Source of the DNA: Sulfitobacter undariae
GTDB taxonomy: Bacteria; Pseudomonadota; Alphaproteobacteria; Rhodobacterales; Rhodobacteraceae
Reading direction: 5' to 3'
Assembly: GCF_014196805.1 (NCBI RefSeq)
Contig: NZ_JACIEI010000007.1
Coordinates: 1-64,000 of the forward strand
DNA: 64,000 bases
Shown piece by piece: positions 16,980 through 24,457 of this stretch; position 1 is the stretch's first letter, and every line of letters starts with the position of its first letter. Position numbers and translations under genes: made by a program. The notes beneath the pieces were generated by a model. The model was not told where the DNA came from, ran no database searches, and was given only the letters and a program-made list of their open reading frames with translations.

Positions 16980-17305
16980 GCCTTGCCGCAGCAGATATGG
17001 AATTCGCGCGTGAATTGCTGTCTGACATCCCCGATCTGACCACCCGCCGCATGTTCGGCGGCATGGGGATCTATTCAGGCGATACGATCTTTGCCCTGAT
17101 GATGTCCGATGGTCGGCTGATGCTGAAAGCTGCCAAAGGCCCCTTTGCCGACAAAATGGCAGAGCTTGGTGGCGAGGAATGGACCTATACCCGCAAAAAC
17201 GGGGCGACCTCGGCCATGCCTTACTGGACCCTGCCCGACGCCTATCTGGATGATCCCGAGGAAGCCTGCGCATTGGCGCGCGAAGCCTTGGAAGTCCTGC
17301 GCTAA
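16976..17305 (+). CDS. TfoX N-terminal domain protein
   Basis: 109 aa if started at GTG 16976, which overlaps the previous stop. An alternative ATG at 16997 gives MEFARELLS. The pattern LTTRRMFGGMGIYSGDTIFALMMSDGRLMLKA, then MPYWTLPDAYLDDPEEACALAREAL, is that of the TfoX-N domain (about 100 aa). Full TfoX/Sxy has a second domain and regulates competence; single-domain forms are common in alphaproteobacteria and have no assigned role. Coupling to the A-type carrier is seen only as overlap. Confidence 0.82.
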   Translation: MSLAAADMEFARELLSDIPDLTTRRMFGGMGIYSGDTIFALMMSDGRLMLKAAKGPFADKMAELGGEEWTYTRKNGATSAMPYWTLPDAYLDDPEEACALAREALEVLR

Positions 17306-17928
17306 AGCGCAACCTCATCCAGTAATTGTGCCCGAAAACTAAGCATGAAATCCACCCGCGTCTGCGCCATATCACGCGCCGTTACAGTATTCAGCGTTTC
17401 TGCCACCCGCAATAATTTCACCTCAAAATGATCCAGCGCATAAGCGCGGTCATCCAAGTCACGGTCTTGCGCCATCGGATTCCCGCCGTGAAACAGCGCC
17501 GCGTTCATCTGTCCCGAGACGTTAAAGCAACGGGCAATGCCCAAAGCCCCCAATGCCTCTAGCCTGTCGGCGTCTTGCACCACCTGCGCCTCTAGGGTGC
17601 GCGGCGTCACGCCTGCAGAAAAACTATGCGCTTCAATGGCATGGGCTACGCCATCCACCTGCGCTGGCGCCATACCTTGCTCGGATAAGAAAGCAGTGGC
17701 ATGGGCCGCAGATAATGCCGCCGCCTGTTTCCCCTGCGGGCTGTCTTTGGGTGGGTTCACGATGTCGTGCAAGAAACAGGCCGCTTCAATCACCCCCAGA
17801 TCACCGCCCTCTTGGGCTGCGATTTTCTGGGCCAATGCCCAGACACGCCGCAAATGCCAAACATCATGTGCACCGTCCACATTCGCGCCCCAGACACGCA
17901 TAACCTCTGCTTCATAGACCGCGCTCAT
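17302..17928 (-). CDS. HD-domain phosphohydrolase (YedJ-like)
   Basis: 208 aa. Metal-binding HD motifs are visible: H20 in GAHDVWHLRRVW, HD in CFLHDIVNP (about residue 54) and the distal D in VQDADRLEALGALGIARCF (about 118). The order H...HD...D is that of the HD superfamily, and the DADRLEALGA.GIAR string is typical of YedJ-type hydrolases. Substrate is unknown. The start overlaps the stop of the 2OG-Fe oxygenase upstream by four bases, so the two are co-transcribed. Its 3' end abuts the converging TfoX-N gene. Confidence 0.85.
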   Translation of the reverse strand: MSAVYEAEVMRVWGANVDGAHDVWHLRRVWALAQKIAAQEGGDLGVIEAACFLHDIVNPPKDSPQGKQAAALSAAHATAFLSEQGMAPAQVDGVAHAIEAHSFSAGVTPRTLEAQVVQDADRLEALGALGIARCFNVSGQMNAALFHGGNPMAQDRDLDDRAYALDHFEVKLLRVAETLNTVTARDMAQTRVDFMLSFRAQLLDEVAL

Positions 17929-18830
17929 GATTTCTTCAGATGCAGATAGGTCTCGGCAAACCGCGCTTCCAGATGTTCGCCCGCCAATATTGTTTTGCCT
18001 GATCCTAAAGGTGCCACATTGGTGTCATGGGACGGGTTAAAGAACAGCGGTACGGAAATCCGCTCGGCCAGACCACCGACAACACGGTGCGGGGTCGCGC
18101 GCACACGGCCATCGGTCCAGACCTCCATCATCTCGCCAAAGTTGATGACAAAAGTACCCGGCTCGGCGCTCACAAGGATCCAGCCGCCGCCGCGTTTGCG
18201 CACTTCCAATCCGGGTGATCCGTCTGTCGCCAGCAATGTCAGGCAGCCGTAATCCGTATGGGTCGCAATGCCAAAATCCTTGGCCCCCGCCCAATCAGGC
18301 CTTGAGGGGTAATAATTGCCGCGCAGCAAGGCCATGGGCGTCTCGAACCCTGCATCAAACGCATCACGTGGCGCTTCGATCGACTGTGCAACACCGCGCA
18401 AAACCTCCATCGCAACGACACGGGCATCGTCGTAATACCCCGCAATGATACGTTCAAAACCCTCTGGAGCTGTGGGCCAGATATTAGGCGCATAAACTGA
18501 CATCTCATTGCGTGGATCATCCGCCTCTAGCGCAACACCACTGTCGAAATACTGTTTATAATCAGGGTTTGCATCAGGATCGACTTGCTCTGTCCCAGCC
18601 GCCCCCCAACCGCGATTGGCCCCAGTTCCCGCCATATCATAAGGCTTCTTTTGCGCGTCAGGTAGTTTGAAAAATGCACGGTAGGTCTCAATCACCTCAT
18701 GCACACGCGCCGCTGCCAGACCGGTGTTATATACGGTTGCAAAGCCGACATCTGTTGCTGCCACCCGCATCGCATCCAGCGCCGCGGGTTGGCCCTTGCT
18801 CAACGCCTCAAGATCAATAGACGGGATCAT
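17925..18830 (-). CDS. 2OG-Fe(II) oxygenase, isopenicillin N synthase family
   Basis: 301 aa. N-terminal DIOX_N-type region (IPSIDLEALSKG..GFATVYNTGL), then the catalytic jelly roll with the iron facial triad: HxD in GIATHTDYGCLTLL and the distal His in ATPHRVVGGL. The 2-oxoglutarate-anchoring RxS follows (ERISVPLFFNPSHD). Length and motifs match the broad IPNS-like family, which in roseobacters is mostly uncharacterised. No antibiotic or gibberellin pathway genes are nearby, so a specific substrate should not be inferred. Confidence 0.87.
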   Translation of the reverse strand: MIPSIDLEALSKGQPAALDAMRVAATDVGFATVYNTGLAAARVHEVIETYRAFFKLPDAQKKPYDMAGTGANRGWGAAGTEQVDPDANPDYKQYFDSGVALEADDPRNEMSVYAPNIWPTAPEGFERIIAGYYDDARVVAMEVLRGVAQSIEAPRDAFDAGFETPMALLRGNYYPSRPDWAGAKDFGIATHTDYGCLTLLATDGSPGLEVRKRGGGWILVSAEPGTFVINFGEMMEVWTDGRVRATPHRVVGGLAERISVPLFFNPSHDTNVAPLGSGKTILAGEHLEARFAETYLHLKKS

Positions 18831-18950
18831 AATCCAACTCCTTGCATATTTGCCAAACTCCTACCCTGTCATAGCCGCCTTAGCCAACCCCATCGTTGAA
18901 TTGATCAAAGGCGACTGATAGGAACGAGAAATCAAAACAAAGGACAGCAC

Positions 18951-19700
18951 ATGCGACGCAAACTGGCAGCAGGCAACTGGAAAATGAATGGCAACGCAGC
19001 CAGCCTTTCCGAACTGAAAACACTTAAAGACCTCCTGCCGCCAAACCCGCCCCAAGTGGTGATCTGCCCGCCTGCCCCTTTACTGTTTCGCGCCACCGAA
19101 GCCGCACGCGGCACTGACATCATGATCGGCGCACAAGACTGCCACATGCAGCACAGCGGCGCGTTCACAGGTGATGTTTCCGCAGACCTTATCGCGGACA
19201 CTGGCGCCACCTTTGTCATCGTCGGCCATTCCGAGCGCCGCGACACCCACGAAGAGCGCGACTCAGATGTGCGCAAGAAAGCCACATCTGCTTGGGCATC
19301 GGGCCTCACCGCGATCATCTGCATCGGTGAAACACTGGATGACCACGCGGCCAACAACACCCTCGACATCATCGCAGGCCAGCTTGCCGGCTCCCTGCCC
19401 GACGGCATGACCACCAGCAACACCGTCATCGCCTATGAACCCATCTGGGCCATCGGTACGGGCAAAGTACCTACCTTGGAGCAGATCATCGAGGTTCACG
19501 ATTTCATCCGCGCCAAACTGGTCACCCGCTGTGGTGCTGAAGTCGCAGACATGATCCCGCTACTCTACGGCGGTTCGGTCAAACCAGATAACGCCGCGAC
19601 GATTTTCCAAGCTGAGAATGTAGATGGTGCGCTTGTCGGGGGGGCCTCTCTCAAGGCCACAGACTTTGCCCCGATCATCGCGGCCCTTGCCAACAGCTAA
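18951..19700 (+). CDS. tpiA: Triosephosphate isomerase
   Basis: 249 aa, usual length. Catalytic residues are in place: Asn/Lys in AAGNWKMNG at the N-terminus, the electrophile His in IVGHSERRDTHEE (about 95), and the base Glu in AYEPIWAIGTGKVPT (about 165), with phosphate-binding YGGSVKPDNA and GALVGGASL near the end. It interconverts DHAP and glyceraldehyde 3-phosphate in the cytoplasm. AGGACA precedes the ATG. It is a single gene closed by a strong terminator. Confidence 0.98.
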   Translation: MRRKLAAGNWKMNGNAASLSELKTLKDLLPPNPPQVVICPPAPLLFRATEAARGTDIMIGAQDCHMQHSGAFTGDVSADLIADTGATFVIVGHSERRDTHEERDSDVRKKATSAWASGLTAIICIGETLDDHAANNTLDIIAGQLAGSLPDGMTTSNTVIAYEPIWAIGTGKVPTLEQIIEVHDFIRAKLVTRCGAEVADMIPLLYGGSVKPDNAATIFQAENVDGALVGGASLKATDFAPIIAALANS

Positions 19701-19726
19701 ACTTCTGAGGCGACCCCACAATAGAA

Positions 19727-19762
19727 AAGGCGCAGGACCAAGCAGTCCTGCGCCTTTTTTTT
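19727..19762. terminator. Terminator of tpiA, usable in both directions
   Basis: Perfect 12-bp stem AAGGCGCAGGAC / GTCCTGCGCCTT (19727-19738 and 19745-19756) with loop CAAGCA, followed by a long T run on plus. The A run on the left serves the converging TRAP operon on minus. Confidence 0.92.
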
Positions 19763-19777
19763 CTGTCTTGCCTCGGA

Positions 19778-21154
19778 TTACTTCACAATAATCTCTGGCC
19801 CCATCATCAAGGTTGGTAACCACGTTGAGATGATCGGGATGTAGGTCACCATAATCAGGAAGACGAACAACACGGCAAGGAATGGAAGCGCGGCACGCAC
19901 CACATTCATCATCGGCATATTCGCCACGCCAGAGGTGACAAACAGGTTCAACCCCACAGGCGGCGTGATCATCCCGATTTCCATGTTCACCACCATGATG
20001 ATGCCCAAATGGATCGGGTCAATCCCCAACTCCATCGCAATCGGGAACACCAGAGGTGCTACAATCACCAACAGGCCCGACGGCTCCATGAACTGCCCAC
20101 CGATCAGCAAGATCACGTTTACGATGACCAAGAACATCACCGGACCAAAGCCCGCGTTCAACATCGCCGAGGAGATTTGCTGGGGGATTTGCTCATCCGT
20201 CAGGACGTGTTTCAGGATCAGCGCGTTGGCGATGATGAACATCAACGTCACCGTCAGCTTGCCTGCCTCGAACAGGGTATCACGTGTATCACGGTGGAAA
20301 AAGGCCGTGATCAAAGCCATGGGTTTTTCCCACAGCGCCAGATTGTGCCCATCGCCTTTTACATGCAGTGGCCCCATGTCGCGGTAGACAAAGGACGAGA
20401 TCAAGAAGGCATAGATCGCTGCAACCGCAGCTGCTTCGGTGGGGGTGAAAATACCGCCATAGATACCACCAAGGATGATCACGATCAGGAACAGGCCCCA
20501 GCCCGCTTCGATACCGCTGCGGCGTACTTCGCCCCAGCCATGCCATTCACCTTTGGGCAGGTTGCGGATACGGGCGATGATGTAGATCGTCAGCATCAGC
20601 ATGAAACCCGCCAGCAGACCGGGAATAACCCCCGCAAGGAACATCCGCCCCACGGACACATCCGTAGCAGAAGCATAAACCACCATCACAATGCTGGGCG
20701 GGATCAGGATGCCCAAGGTGCCAGCAACGGCAATCACGCCTGCGGCGAAGTCTTTAGTATAGCCCACTTCGCGCATGCCCACGATCACGATAGAGCCGAT
20801 GGCCACAACCGTCGCAGGGGATGAGCCGGACAGTGCCGCAAACATCATACAGGCAAAGACACCCGCAATCGCCAGACCGCCGGGCAAATGCCCGACCAGC
20901 GCGATAGAAAATCGGATGATCCGCCGCGCCACACCGCCCGTCGACATAAACGCCGAGGCCAGAACAAAGAACGGGATCGCCAGCAGCGTGTAATGGCCTG
21001 CCATCGCTTGGAACAAGGTCTGCGCAATAGACGCCAGCGAAGTGTCAGACAGCACCAGCAAGAACAGGATCGACGAAGTGCCCAGAGATACCGCAATCGG
21101 CACCCCCATCAGCATCAGGCCGATCACCATCATAAAGAGAACAAGGACTTCCAT
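19778..21154 (-). CDS. dctM: TRAP transporter large permease (DctM type)
   Basis: 458 aa, about 12 membrane helices. N-terminus MEVLVLFMMVIGLMLMGVPIAVSLG is the standard DctM opening. GSSPATVVAIGSIVIVGMREVGY and the TLGILIPPSIVMVVYASATDVSVGRMFLAGVIPGL block are signature segments, and EIGMITPPVGLNLFV ends the substrate-path region. It is the Na+-coupled translocation subunit paired with DctQ four bases upstream. The substrate class (a carboxylate) is inferred from the family only. Confidence 0.95.
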   Translation of the reverse strand: MEVLVLFMMVIGLMLMGVPIAVSLGTSSILFLLVLSDTSLASIAQTLFQAMAGHYTLLAIPFFVLASAFMSTGGVARRIIRFSIALVGHLPGGLAIAGVFACMMFAALSGSSPATVVAIGSIVIVGMREVGYTKDFAAGVIAVAGTLGILIPPSIVMVVYASATDVSVGRMFLAGVIPGLLAGFMLMLTIYIIARIRNLPKGEWHGWGEVRRSGIEAGWGLFLIVIILGGIYGGIFTPTEAAAVAAIYAFLISSFVYRDMGPLHVKGDGHNLALWEKPMALITAFFHRDTRDTLFEAGKLTVTLMFIIANALILKHVLTDEQIPQQISSAMLNAGFGPVMFLVIVNVILLIGGQFMEPSGLLVIVAPLVFPIAMELGIDPIHLGIIMVVNMEIGMITPPVGLNLFVTSGVANMPMMNVVRAALPFLAVLFVFLIMVTYIPIISTWLPTLMMGPEIIVK

Positions 21155-21158
21155 ACGC

Positions 21159-21839
21159 TTAATCCCCCGCGTTCAGGTGTTGGACATCTTTGATGTCATC
21201 TTCGGCTTCATGGCTCACGATCAGGCTGGTGGATTCCCCCGTCCAGATGCGTACAAACGCCTGAATGAAACGAAACAGCAGCAGCGCCATACCAAACGGC
21301 AAAATCGCATAAGGGATGAAGCGTGGCAGTTTGCCATAGGTTTCGCCCTCATTCATGATCGGTTCAATCCAGCGCAGCCATTCAGGGAACGGCAGGTCAA
21401 CGACCTCATACCACGCCTGATCGCGCGAATTCTCGAACCCTGTTGGAAACCAGCGGCCAGAGGTGGCATCAAGCCCTGCAAACGGCGCCCAATAATCCCA
21501 TGCGCCTTTCAGAACCAAAGCGGCATAGGCAATACAAACCGCCCCCGCAACCAGCGCCAGAATACGCCGTGTGGCCGGGGAAAACAGGTTGATCACAGCA
21601 TCCACACCCAATTGCGCGGTTACCTTGACCGAATAACTGACGCCGAACAGCACCAGCCATGCGAACAGAAACGTCACCGCTTCCAGCCCCCATATCAGGC
21701 CCGTGTTAAAGCCATAGCGTAATACGACGTTGATGAAGGTGATCAACGTCATCCCCCCCAATATCACAGCAATCGCCGTTTCTTCTATTTCATTGACGAT
21801 ACGGCCAAGCGCCGTTTTCGCCTCATAGGCATGTGCCAT
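21159..21839 (-). CDS. dctQ: TRAP transporter small permease (DctQ type)
   Basis: 226 aa from ATG 21837-21839, which has GGAG upstream; a longer frame reaching 21935 has none and runs into the terminator hairpin. Four membrane helices include AVILGGMTLITFINVVLRYG and the classic AVTFLFAWLVLFGVSYSVKVTAQLGVDAV, where DctQ proteins contact DctM. A loop of about 70 residues between helices 3 and 4 makes it longer than the usual 160-180 aa. Located between dctP and dctM on minus. Confidence 0.92.
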   Translation of the reverse strand: MAHAYEAKTALGRIVNEIEETAIAVILGGMTLITFINVVLRYGFNTGLIWGLEAVTFLFAWLVLFGVSYSVKVTAQLGVDAVINLFSPATRRILALVAGAVCIAYAALVLKGAWDYWAPFAGLDATSGRWFPTGFENSRDQAWYEVVDLPFPEWLRWIEPIMNEGETYGKLPRFIPYAILPFGMALLLFRFIQAFVRIWTGESTSLIVSHEAEDDIKDVQHLNAGD

Positions 21840-21923
21840 GGGAACACTCCTGCAAAGGGGGTGCGCGGGTGCGCACCTTGATTGGGAACTGCAAATTAGA
21901 ACTGCGCAAAAGCGCAAATAAAA

Positions 21924-21952
21924 CACCCCGCCCAAAATTCTCGGGCGGGGTG
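21924..21952 (-). terminator. Intra-operon attenuator after dctP
   Basis: Arms CACCCCGCCC (21924-21933) and GGGCGGGGTG (21943-21952), perfect 10-bp stem. Reading on minus it is followed by TTTTATTT. It stands between dctP and dctQ, where partial termination would keep binding protein in excess over permease. Confidence 0.75.
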
Positions 21953-21971
21953 AAGATCAGACCTTCAGGTC

Positions 21972-22967
21972 TTAGTGTTTGGCGTTGATCGCTTGGGCGG
22001 CGTCGATGTTTTCTTGGCCTACGTCACCAACAAACTGCTCCCAAACGGGCTTCATTGCATCAACCCAGACCTGACGCTGTTCGGCGTTCAGTTCTACAAT
22101 TTTGCCACCTGCGTCCAGAATGGCCTGACGCGCTTCTGCATCTACTTGGCCAACCGCTGCGTTACGCTCGGCGGTTACTTCTTCGACGATGGTACCCAAT
22201 TGTGTACGTACATCATCTGGTAGGCCTTCCCACCAGTCGGTGGAGGTCACAACCATATAGTCCAGAACACCGTGGTTGGTTTCTGTTGTGCCGTCTTGGA
22301 CTTCAAAAAACTTCTGACCATAGATGTTGGACCATGTGTTTTCCTGACCGTCCACAACTTTGGTTTGCAACGCGCCGTACACCTCAGAGAAGGCCATCGG
22401 CTGCGGGCTTACTTTGATCGCTTCCATCTGTGCTTTGATCACGTCGGAAGGCTGCACACGGAATTTCAGGCCCGCTGCGTCTTCTGGTTTGATCAACGGC
22501 TTGTTGGCAGACATTTGCTTCATACCATTGTGCCAAAAGCCCAAGCCGGTCAGGCCGCGACGCTCCATGGAGGTTTTCATCGCCATACCCGCGTCCGAGT
22601 TCTGGAATTCGTCAACTGCTTCGATGTTTTTGAACACGAAGGGCAGATCGAAAATGCGGAAAACTTTGGTGAACTGCTCAAACTTGGACAAGGAAGGCGC
22701 TGCCATCTGAACGTCGCCCTGAAGCATCGCTTCGAGAACCTGATCATCATTATACAGCGTGGAGTTCGGGAAAACTTCCATGCAGGCTTTGCCGTTCATC
22801 TCTTCGTTGACGCGGCTTTCCAGCAGCGATGCTGCGATGCCTTTTGGGTGTTTGTCACTGTTGGTGACGTGGCTCATCTTGATGACAATTTCGCCGTCGT
22901 CGCAGGCTGCGATCGCCGCGCCCGCGGATAGGGAAAGTGCCACAACGGCTGAAGTTACAAATTTCAT
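21972..22967 (-). CDS. dctP: TRAP transporter solute-binding protein (DctP family)
   Basis: 331 aa. Signal peptide MKFVTSAVVALSLSAGAAIAA. The DctP fold is shown by IKMSHVTNSDKHPKGIAA at the mature start, the mid-protein LGFWHNGMKQMSANKPL, and the conserved LKFRVQPSDVIKAQMEAI, whose Arg pairs with the substrate carboxylate. QTKVVDGQENTWSNIYGQKF follows. It captures the ligand in the periplasm. GGAGGAGA precedes the ATG. The promoter region carries two matched palindromes. Motifs sit close to C4-dicarboxylate DctP, but the ligand is not proved. Confidence 0.94.
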   Translation of the reverse strand: MKFVTSAVVALSLSAGAAIAACDDGEIVIKMSHVTNSDKHPKGIAASLLESRVNEEMNGKACMEVFPNSTLYNDDQVLEAMLQGDVQMAAPSLSKFEQFTKVFRIFDLPFVFKNIEAVDEFQNSDAGMAMKTSMERRGLTGLGFWHNGMKQMSANKPLIKPEDAAGLKFRVQPSDVIKAQMEAIKVSPQPMAFSEVYGALQTKVVDGQENTWSNIYGQKFFEVQDGTTETNHGVLDYMVVTSTDWWEGLPDDVRTQLGTIVEEVTAERNAAVGQVDAEARQAILDAGGKIVELNAEQRQVWVDAMKPVWEQFVGDVGQENIDAAQAINAKH

Positions 22968-23021
22968 GATGTCTCCTCCCAGAGAATGTGATTCCAGTAC
23001 GGCTTGCGCCGCGCTGCGTCA

Positions 23022-23049
23022 CTATTAGGGGGCAATCCGCCTATCGCAA
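23022..23049 (-). promoter_or_regulatory. Candidate sigma-70 type promoter of dctP
   Basis: On minus, TTGCGA is followed after 16 bases by TAATAG, about 55 bases upstream of the dctP ATG. No sigma-54 -24/-12 element (TGGCAC-N5-TTGC) was found on this strand, which matches the missing sigma-54 contact loop in the adjacent regulator. Confidence 0.4.
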
Positions 23050-23148
23050 GCGTGCACAAAGTGGCTCGAACCCAAACCTATTAAATAAATAATATCAAAT
23101 ACTTACAGAAACACACCTCAAATAATAACGCGCGTAAATTTGACGTTT

Positions 23149-23164
23149 GTGCGAAATTTCGCAC
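23149..23164. promoter_or_regulatory. Upstream operator 1 of dctP: perfect 16-bp palindrome
   Basis: GTGCGAAATTTCGCAC, complete two-fold symmetry, about 182-197 bases upstream of the dctP start and about 50 bases beyond the end of the regulator gene. Same half-site GTGCG as operator 2. Confidence 0.65.
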
Positions 23165-23180
23165 TCCCTAGACGCCAATT

Positions 23181-23196
23181 GTGCGAAAATCCGCAC
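23181..23196. promoter_or_regulatory. Upstream operator 2 of dctP: near-perfect palindrome
   Basis: GTGCGAAAATCCGCAC, same GTGCG outer half-sites as operator 1, centre shifted by 32 bases (about three helical turns). It lies 16 bases from the end of the regulator gene. The paired, phased layout is typical of Fis-type HTH activators of the NtrC family. Confidence 0.6.
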
Positions 23197-23212
23197 ACTT
23201 CAGCGCGCGATC

Positions 23213-24457
23213 TTAATTACGATATTCTTCTGGTTTGATCCCGTAGCGGGTGCATTTGTCGTAAAATGTTTTGCGTGGCAGTTTCAACGCTGCCGCCGCC
23301 TCGGTTGCTTGGCCGCCAGCACGCCGCAGCGCGCTTTGGATCAAAGATTGCTCAACCTGCGCCAGATGCGCCACCAACCCCAACCCCGCATCTACTTGCA
23401 GGGGCGTGGGACGGATCAGATCATCAATCCCCATGACAAAACGCATCGCCTCGGTCATTAGCGCGCGCGCATTTCCAGGCCAATCGCGGGCCATCAGCGC
23501 CGCCTCGACTTGTGGCGTGATCTCTGGGACTTGTTGTCCACTTTGCTCTGCGGCTTGGGCGACATAGCGGCTGAACATCGCGGGAATATCCTCTGGCCGC
23601 TCGGACAGGGCTGGAATGCGAACGGGCATCACCCTCAGGCGGTAATAGAGGTCGGCGTTAAAGCGTCCCGCCTCTAGCTGGCTGGCAAGATCACGGGTCG
23701 ATCCCGCAATAAGCCGCGTGGTGGGCGCGCCATCCAACGCCTCGATCAAGGCAAGCTGGCTTTGGGCGGGCAGCATTGCGATTTCGTCTATAAACAGGCT
23801 ACCGCCCTCGCCCTCAGCCAATGCCGCCGCCAGTGCCGCCGCATCCAGATCATGGCCCGCACGTTTGATAAACGGACGTTTAGAGCGCAAGGAACTCAGA
23901 TGGATCACCTCGGCCACCTTGGAGACACCCGACCCTTGCGCCCCCATCACCAAAACATCGCCCTGTGCTTGGGCCACACGGCGCACTTGGGCGCGCAGGG
24001 TTTGAGCCATATCCGAGACGCCAAAAATCATCCGCGCTGCAGGATCGCCGCTCTCGACCAATTGGCGCAGCTCGCGGTTTTCCAAAACCAGTGCGCGGGT
24101 TTTCAACGCCCGATCCACAACAGCCAGTAGATCCTTGGCGGCACAGGGTTTTTCCAGAAAATCAAACGCACCTTCGCCCATGGCACGCACGGCCATAGGA
24201 ATATCCCCTTCGCCTGTCAGCAAGATCACAGGCAAATCAGGATCAACCCCACGTGCATGCGCCAGCAGGTGAAACCCGTCACGGCCCGGCATACGGATAT
24301 CCGAGATAATCACCCCGTCAAATTCAGGTGTGATGTGATCCACAGCCACCACAAATGACCCCACCGCGATGCAGGTCAGCGCGGCCAGTTCCAGCGTCTG
24401 GCATAGGGCCTCGCGCACGGCGGCATCGTCATCAACCAAAAGAACCATTGTCGTCAT
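23213..24457 (-). CDS. DctD/NtrC-like response regulator with degenerate ATPase domain
   Basis: 414 aa from ATG 24455-24457, which overlaps the kinase stop (ATGA). The receiver domain (about 1-120) has the acidic LVDDD, phospho-Asp in ISDIRMPG, LLTGEGD and the Lys in DFLEKP. The AAA+ domain (about 145-340) is altered: Walker A reads GAQGSGVS (about 171) with Val where Lys should be, the GAFTGA sigma-54 loop and its flanks are missing, and the FRxDLxxRL motif is FNADLYYRL. Walker B GGSLFIDEI is kept. The C-terminal Fis-type HTH (GGQATEAAAALKLPRKTFYDK) is intact. It probably binds the paired palindromes before dctP and acts without sigma-54. Confidence 0.87.
   Translation of the reverse strand: MTTMVLLVDDDAAVREALCQTLELAALTCIAVGSFVVAVDHITPEFDGVIISDIRMPGRDGFHLLAHARGVDPDLPVILLTGEGDIPMAVRAMGEGAFDFLEKPCAAKDLLAVVDRALKTRALVLENRELRQLVESGDPAARMIFGVSDMAQTLRAQVRRVAQAQGDVLVMGAQGSGVSKVAEVIHLSSLRSKRPFIKRAGHDLDAAALAAALAEGEGGSLFIDEIAMLPAQSQLALIEALDGAPTTRLIAGSTRDLASQLEAGRFNADLYYRLRVMPVRIPALSERPEDIPAMFSRYVAQAAEQSGQQVPEITPQVEAALMARDWPGNARALMTEAMRFVMGIDDLIRPTPLQVDAGLGLVAHLAQVEQSLIQSALRRAGGQATEAAAALKLPRKTFYDKCTRYGIKPEEYRN

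Noticed and set aside
20009-20824. Open frame antisense to dctM
   Set aside because: His/Gln/Asp-rich sequence with no membrane helix or motif; shadow of the permease gene.
22968-23100. Sigma-54 promoter for dctP
   Set aside because: No GCAA-N5-GTGCCA arrangement on the minus strand; GCAAGCGTGC at 23046 has wrong spacing.
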